Below are positions 60,283 through 64,000 of a stretch of 64,000 nt of DNA, one piece after another. Source of the stretch: Kineosporia babensis (GTDB lineage: Bacteria; Actinomycetota; Actinomycetes; Actinomycetales; Kineosporiaceae). The stretch lies in the NCBI RefSeq assembly GCF_021129305.1, contig NZ_JAJOMB010000011.1, forward strand, positions 124,001-188,000. Direction: 5' to 3'. Below the pieces are notes generated by a model that ran no database searches, had not been told where the DNA came from, and saw nothing but the letters and a program-made list of their open reading frames with translations. The stretch's first letter is position 1, and each line of letters starts with the position of its first letter. The position numbers and the translations under genes are program-made.

Positions 60283-62130
60283 TCAGGGCTCGTAATCGTC
60301 GTGCAGCACCACCCGGGAGAACTCGATCCCGTCCGAGACCTTCCAGAAGTGCAACCGCCGGGCCTGCGGAGCATTACGCTGCAACGCCACCCGGAAACAC
60401 GTCGCCCCGTCATCCCGCCGCACCGGCTGGTCGTTCCCACCCACACCGGTCCGCAGCGCATGCATCTGCCGCCCGGCCGACGTCCCGGCCAGCCCGGTCA
60501 GCACCTCCACCACCACATCGATCACCTTGCCGCGATCAAGCCCCGGCGTCTCGTCCAGCGAAGCAACAAAGCGCGGCCCCAGCCGATACCCGGCCAGCGG
60601 ACGCCCCGCCTTCTCCCCCGCCGGAATCCGCCGGGCCCAGCACACCGTCACATCGAACCGGAACCGTTCCTCGGCATCCGTGAAAAGGTCGTCCGAAGAC
60701 AACGTCTCCCGATGATCGCGCTGCGCCCCCTTCCGGTTGCGCCGCCGCAGCCGCTCCAGCTCCTTCTCCCGCGCATCCAGCACCCCGTGCTTACGGGCCA
60801 GCTCAGCCTCCAAGTGCTGCAGCTCCAACGTGGACGAGCGAAGTTCCTGCTCCAGCCGGGCCTTCTCGATCAATGTCGCCCGCATCGTGGCCCGGGCCTC
60901 CTCCAGCGCCCGCTGCGTACTCTGAAGGGCATCCTTACGCACCGGGCGCTCAAGCACCTGCACCGCCCGCGCAGCAAACATCGCCGGCGAAGGCCGGGGC
61001 AACATCCGCACCGGCGAACCGTGACGCAACATCGCCACGTTGTCAGCCGATTTCGCGTGGGGCTTCTCCAGATAACTGGGCACGCCCAGGCGCACCTCGG
61101 GCGAAGTCATCTGGGCCGGGATGGACTTGAGCGCAGCCAGTTCCGGCGTATCCGCGACAACCGGCGCCACGACCGGTGCCGCGACAGCCCCGGCCTCCGG
61201 CATGACCAGCCATCCGGGCCCGCCGGGCAACACCGCCAAAGACCGTACGGGGGCATCCTCGTCGGCGTCCACAATGCTCAGCGAAGAGCCACCGGAGCCG
61301 ACCCGTACCGGCACAACTTCACCCACCGACAGCAGGTCGCGCAGGTCCTCGGCCGAATCATCGGTCACCCGGGCCCGCGGCACCGATGCCGATATCCCCG
61401 GCAGCAGCGCGATCTCGCACGACGCCGTCCCGACCGACTCCACCCGTCCGAGCAGCACCTCACCGTCGACGATCTCGGCCAGCCGCTCACCGGGCGAAGC
61501 CAGCATCCCCGAGACATCGAGCCGGCGAGACTGGTCGTCGAACACGCCGCGGACCTGCATGCTCCGCTCGAACAGCCGCTCCGAGGCCACGCCCGGGCAT
61601 AGCAGGCCGACCTGGATCGTGGCGTACCGTCCGTCGGTCAGGTTCACCATCGCCTGCGAAGGGTTCGGGCAACCGCTGACGATCCCGGTCACCTCGGGCA
61701 ACGCCGCCCGACTGGACGAACCCATCGGCATGGACAGCAGACCGGCGCCGCCGGCCGCCTTGAGCCCGTCCTCAAGCAGGCGCTCGGTGGTGATCACGCC
61801 CTCGGCCTCGGAGTACGCAAAGCGCAGCCGCGAGCGCCGTGGTTCGTGCACCCACTCCAGGCCGATCGGATAGACCCGGCCGGCGCCGCCGTAGACCTGG
61901 GTCAGTTCGGGCATACCCCGGGAGAAGGCCCAGGACGCGGCCGGATCGCAGATCAGGTAGACGTCGGCCAGCCCGGCGAGTTCGACGGCCAGGCGGTCCG
62001 CGTCGATGTACGGGCGGCTGGCACCGCGCGCCACCGTGACTACCGCCGTGGGCCGGGTACGCCCGGGTCGGTTCAGCTCTTCGGCTAGTTCTTCGGCCCG
62101 CCTGGGACCGGTGATCGTCTGCGCCCCCAC
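60283..62130 (-). CDS. uncharacterised protein with S1-like domain and coiled coil
   Basis: 615 residues, cytoplasmic. Residues 1-190: alpha/beta domain ('AVVTVARGASRPYIDADRLAVELAGLADVYLICDPAASWAFSRGMPELTQVYGGAGRVYPIG', then 'RLRFAYSEAEGVITTERLLED'). Residues about 205-290: S1/OB-like fold ('DGEVLLGRVESVGTASCEIALLPGISASVPRARVTDDSAEDLRDLLSVGEVVPVRV'). Residues 400-470: coiled coil. Residues 480-615: conserved-looking domain ending 'HFWKVSDGIEFSRVVLHDDYEP'. I do not recognise the family. The S1 domain implies RNA or nucleotide contact. GTG start with GAGGGCGG upstream. Convergent with the coiled-coil protein. Confidence 0.65.
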   Translation of the reverse strand: MGAQTITGPRRAEELAEELNRPGRTRPTAVVTVARGASRPYIDADRLAVELAGLADVYLICDPAASWAFSRGMPELTQVYGGAGRVYPIGLEWVHEPRRSRLRFAYSEAEGVITTERLLEDGLKAAGGAGLLSMPMGSSSRAALPEVTGIVSGCPNPSQAMVNLTDGRYATIQVGLLCPGVASERLFERSMQVRGVFDDQSRRLDVSGMLASPGERLAEIVDGEVLLGRVESVGTASCEIALLPGISASVPRARVTDDSAEDLRDLLSVGEVVPVRVGSGGSSLSIVDADEDAPVRSLAVLPGGPGWLVMPEAGAVAAPVVAPVVADTPELAALKSIPAQMTSPEVRLGVPSYLEKPHAKSADNVAMLRHGSPVRMLPRPSPAMFAARAVQVLERPVRKDALQSTQRALEEARATMRATLIEKARLEQELRSSTLELQHLEAELARKHGVLDAREKELERLRRRNRKGAQRDHRETLSSDDLFTDAEERFRFDVTVCWARRIPAGEKAGRPLAGYRLGPRFVASLDETPGLDRGKVIDVVVEVLTGLAGTSAGRQMHALRTGVGGNDQPVRRDDGATCFRVALQRNAPQARRLHFWKVSDGIEFSRVVLHDDYEP

Positions 62131-62214
62131 AACCGCCCGCCCTCACGATCGCCTTGGTTTCTCCCCTGCTGCCTCATCGGCATCCGTAGGGGCCCACTGA
62201 AGATCCCGAGCAAT

Positions 62215-63069
62215 TCAGGCAGCTACTAGGAATCCGGCTACCAGGAGAGCAACCGAGCCCAGCGTCAGCCGAAACGCGGCGTGTCCACCCAGTATCCCGA
62301 CGCGTCCCACCGCGCCGGCGAGGGCCAGTCCGACCCCGGCGACCAGCAACACCACCGACAGAAGCCTTCGCAACGTACCGATGCCGTCCGAACCGATGAC
62401 CCCGATCAGCAACCCGCCGGCGGCCAGCGCGATCAGCACCGCCATCACTGTCAGAGATCGGGCCGGGCCAATTCGCTGGGGTAGGCCACGCACGCCGGTG
62501 ATCGCGTCCGCCTCGGTATCGCCGACCGTGTTCGCGAAATGGGCTCCGGCGCCGAGCAATGCGGCGGCGACAATGGTAGACGTCGGTGGCGCCTGGGCGA
62601 GTACGGCCAAGGAGGCGATCACGGGCAGCAGACCGAACGAGACCAGGTACGGAAGCGGGCTGACCACCGTGCCTTTCAGACCGGCGTTGTACCCGATGGC
62701 GCTGAGCACCGCGATGAGATGGCAGAGCCCGGCCCCGTGGTCAAGTCGCCAGGAGAGCAGAATCGCCGCCGCGGCTGCCAGACCCGCACCCGCCTGGATC
62801 ACCCGCTCGTCCACCAGGCCGGCACTGATCGGTTTGTCCGAGCGCTGGGCAACCCGATCGCGTTCGGCGTCGAAGGCGTCGTTCGACCAGCCCACGCACA
62901 GCTGCCCGGCCAGCACGGCTACGCCCACCGCGACCGCCGTCCGAAAACCGTCGGCCGAAAGACCATCCTGGACCGCGAGCGCGTAAGCCGTCACGAACAC
63001 TGTGACAGCCAGGGTCGGAAGCGGGTGACAAGCGTCCACCATTCCCCGAACCGCGCGTAGCGAAGGCAC
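62215..63069 (-). CDS. UbiA-family prenyltransferase
   Basis: Integral membrane protein of 284 residues with about 7-8 hydrophobic segments. The two Asp-rich motifs of the family are present: 'GWSNDAFDAERDRVAQRSDKPIS' (NDxxDxxxD) and a second near 'HFANTVGDTEADAITGVRGLP' (D-x3-D). Transfers or attaches prenyl chains to an aromatic or sugar acceptor; acceptor unknown. GTG start one base after the TetR stop, so it is co-transcribed with that regulator. Confidence 0.88.
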   Translation of the reverse strand: MPSLRAVRGMVDACHPLPTLAVTVFVTAYALAVQDGLSADGFRTAVAVGVAVLAGQLCVGWSNDAFDAERDRVAQRSDKPISAGLVDERVIQAGAGLAAAAAILLSWRLDHGAGLCHLIAVLSAIGYNAGLKGTVVSPLPYLVSFGLLPVIASLAVLAQAPPTSTIVAAALLGAGAHFANTVGDTEADAITGVRGLPQRIGPARSLTVMAVLIALAAGGLLIGVIGSDGIGTLRRLLSVVLLVAGVGLALAGAVGRVGILGGHAAFRLTLGSVALLVAGFLVAA

Positions 63070-63070
63070 T

Positions 63071-63844
63071 TCAGGCCTTTTCGATCATCGCACCGATACC
63101 GTCGAGCACCCGGTCCAGACCGAACCGCATCTCCGACCAGATCAGGTCTGCCCCCGGCGCCGGCTCTCCCGGAGCAGGTACGTCCGCCTCCATCGCCCCG
63201 CTCATCACCGTGTGGGTAAGGGCCGGGAACCGCCCGTCGCCCAGCACCTGACGCATCACCGCTGCAAACGTGGCCGCGCCGTCCACCGCACCGGCGCCGA
63301 TCTCGGCCGCCAGCGTCCCGTAGCCGCGTACCAGATTGCTCAGCAGCAGGATCGAGGCCAGCTTCTCCCCCTCCGCCAACCGCGTCTCCTGGAGGCACCG
63401 CAACCCGCGCTCCATCCACATCACCTGGTTGGGCAGCGGCGGCAACGTACTGATCGGAATCCGCAGTACCCACGGGCGCTGCCGGTAAGCAGCGAGCATT
63501 CCCATGGCCCACGCATCCAGGCCCACCCGCCAGCCTTTTTCCACCGGGGGCAGTTCCGGAGGCCCACCCACGGCCGCATCCAGCACCAGGATCAGCAGCT
63601 CGTCCTTGCTGCCCACGTGCCGGTAGAGCGCCATGGCGGTCACCCCGACCTCGGCCGCAACCTTGCTCATCGACACCGCAGCCAAACCGTCGGCGTCGGC
63701 GATGCGCACCGCCGCGTCCACGATTTCCCTTACCCCCACCGTCGGCCGGGGGCCCCTCACCGGCCGCTCGCGTAGGCCCCAGATCTCGGCGATGGCCGCG
63801 GGGACGGCGAACTCCGCCCGATCGTCATCCGCCATGCCTCCCAC
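63071..63844 (-). CDS. TetR-family transcription regulator
   Basis: 257 residues. N-terminal helix-turn-helix at about 40-85 ('VGVREIVDAAVRIADADGLAAVSMSKVAAEVGVTAMALYRHVGSKDELLILVLDAA'), then a TetR_C-type ligand domain. GTG 63844 or ATG 63835 (ribosome site GGGAGG is too close to the ATG). Divergent from an ABC transporter; repeats of GGTCTACACA in the shared promoter region are likely its operator. Confidence 0.9.
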   Translation of the reverse strand: MGGMADDDRAEFAVPAAIAEIWGLRERPVRGPRPTVGVREIVDAAVRIADADGLAAVSMSKVAAEVGVTAMALYRHVGSKDELLILVLDAAVGGPPELPPVEKGWRVGLDAWAMGMLAAYRQRPWVLRIPISTLPPLPNQVMWMERGLRCLQETRLAEGEKLASILLLSNLVRGYGTLAAEIGAGAVDGAATFAAVMRQVLGDGRFPALTHTVMSGAMEADVPAPGEPAPGADLIWSEMRFGLDRVLDGIGAMIEKA

Positions 63845-63861
63845 CCTCTCATCAAGTTTTC

Positions 63862-63915
63862 TGTGTACAGCGTAGACAGTTAGCTATATGGTCTACACAG
63901 TTTATGGTCTACACA
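63862..63915. promoter_or_regulatory. TetR operator cluster
   Basis: GGTCTACACA occurs twice as a direct repeat (63890-63899, 63906-63915; 16-bp period), and GTAGAC (63872-63877) makes an inverted repeat with GTCTAC at 63891-63896; TGTGTA is at 63862-63867. The cluster spans the promoter area between the divergent TetR and ABC genes. Confidence 0.6.
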
Positions 63916-63929
63916 AAAAGGAGTCGGGG

Positions 63930-64000
63930 ATGCCCAGCCACTCACCGGCGATCACCGCCCAAGGCCTGACCAAGCGCTACGGCGACCACACCGTCCTCAA
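63930..64000 (+). CDS. ABC transporter ATP-binding protein, 5' end only
   Basis: The first 23 codons of an ABC ATPase: ATG at 63930 after AAAGGAG, with 'ITAQGLTKRYGDHTVL', the beginning of the nucleotide-binding domain. Cut off by the window edge. Divergent from, and probably repressed by, the TetR regulator. Confidence 0.85.
   Translation, partial: MPSHSPAITAQGLTKRYGDHTVL

Overview
The window is dense, very GC-rich DNA (roughly 70 percent by eye) with short or overlapping gene junctions, many GTG starts and several leaderless start sites with a TANNNT -10 box about 7 nt upstream. Gene content points to a high-GC actinobacterium: ECF sigma factors, SCO-type dynamin-like GTPases beside an ssb gene, aerobic cobalamin synthesis with a ChlID-type chelatase, an EACC1 domain and a glycine riboswitch. 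Genus level is a guess (a Kineosporiaceae-like organism would fit). No phage, insertion sequence or CRISPR array was seen.

Layout. 0.1-3.5 kb: secreted beta-helix protein, small membrane protein, EACC1-domain protein, and a lipoprotein with a ZU5-like start. 3.7-7.4 kb: HAD hydrolase, then gcvT-gcvH behind a tandem glycine riboswitch, preceded by a PatB-type lyase. 7.6-11.9 kb: a membrane protein, an FBP-domain (EF-G-binding type) gene with a structured leader and leaderless leader peptide, an ECF sigma factor coupled to a membrane protein, a small secreted protein, an L,D-transpeptidase lipoprotein and a 52-residue protein. 12.1-15.5 kb: GntR-ATPase-permease-permease-nitroreductase operon with a clear palindromic operator. 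15.9-17.8 kb: divergent MarR/MFS pair.

Cobalamin genes are spread over three blocks: cobG-cobH-cobIJ (21.3 to 17.8 kb, minus), cobN (29.2-32.9 kb, plus, with its own cobalamin riboswitch), and cobD, cobQ, chelatase ChlID, cobO, cobB, cobEC, cobT, cysG/cobA (46.3 to 34.6 kb, minus, with a second cobalamin riboswitch between cobQ and the chelatase). Together they cover uroporphyrinogen III methylation, several ring methylations, amidation, cobalt insertion, adenosylation and part of the lower-ligand pathway. CobM, CobK, CobL, CobF, CobU and CobS are not in the window. Between the blocks lie a GH63/MGH1-like glycosidase, a SWIM protein with a SNF2 helicase, an AraC regulator and a DinB/mycothiol-type protein.

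46.5-53.4 kb: ssb with DnaA boxes in its upstream region, and two dynamin-like GTPases, one with a very long disordered N-terminal region. 53.8-64 kb: tRNA-Arg(TCT), a convergent GGDEF/EAL pair for cyclic-di-GMP turnover, a PPOX flavoprotein, a sigma factor with a SnoaL-like tail coupled to a coiled-coil protein with 15-bp tandem repeats, an uncharacterised S1-containing protein, a UbiA prenyltransferase, a TetR regulator and the start of an ABC ATPase.

Most promising for novelty: the FBP-gene leader at 8346-8590 with a Pro-Pro-Pro leader peptide, the DnaA boxes before ssb, the cobalamin riboswitch with an extra hairpin in its core, the sigma/secreted/L,D-transpeptidase module, and the 615-residue S1 protein. 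All functional statements are from reading sequence only; no database search was run.
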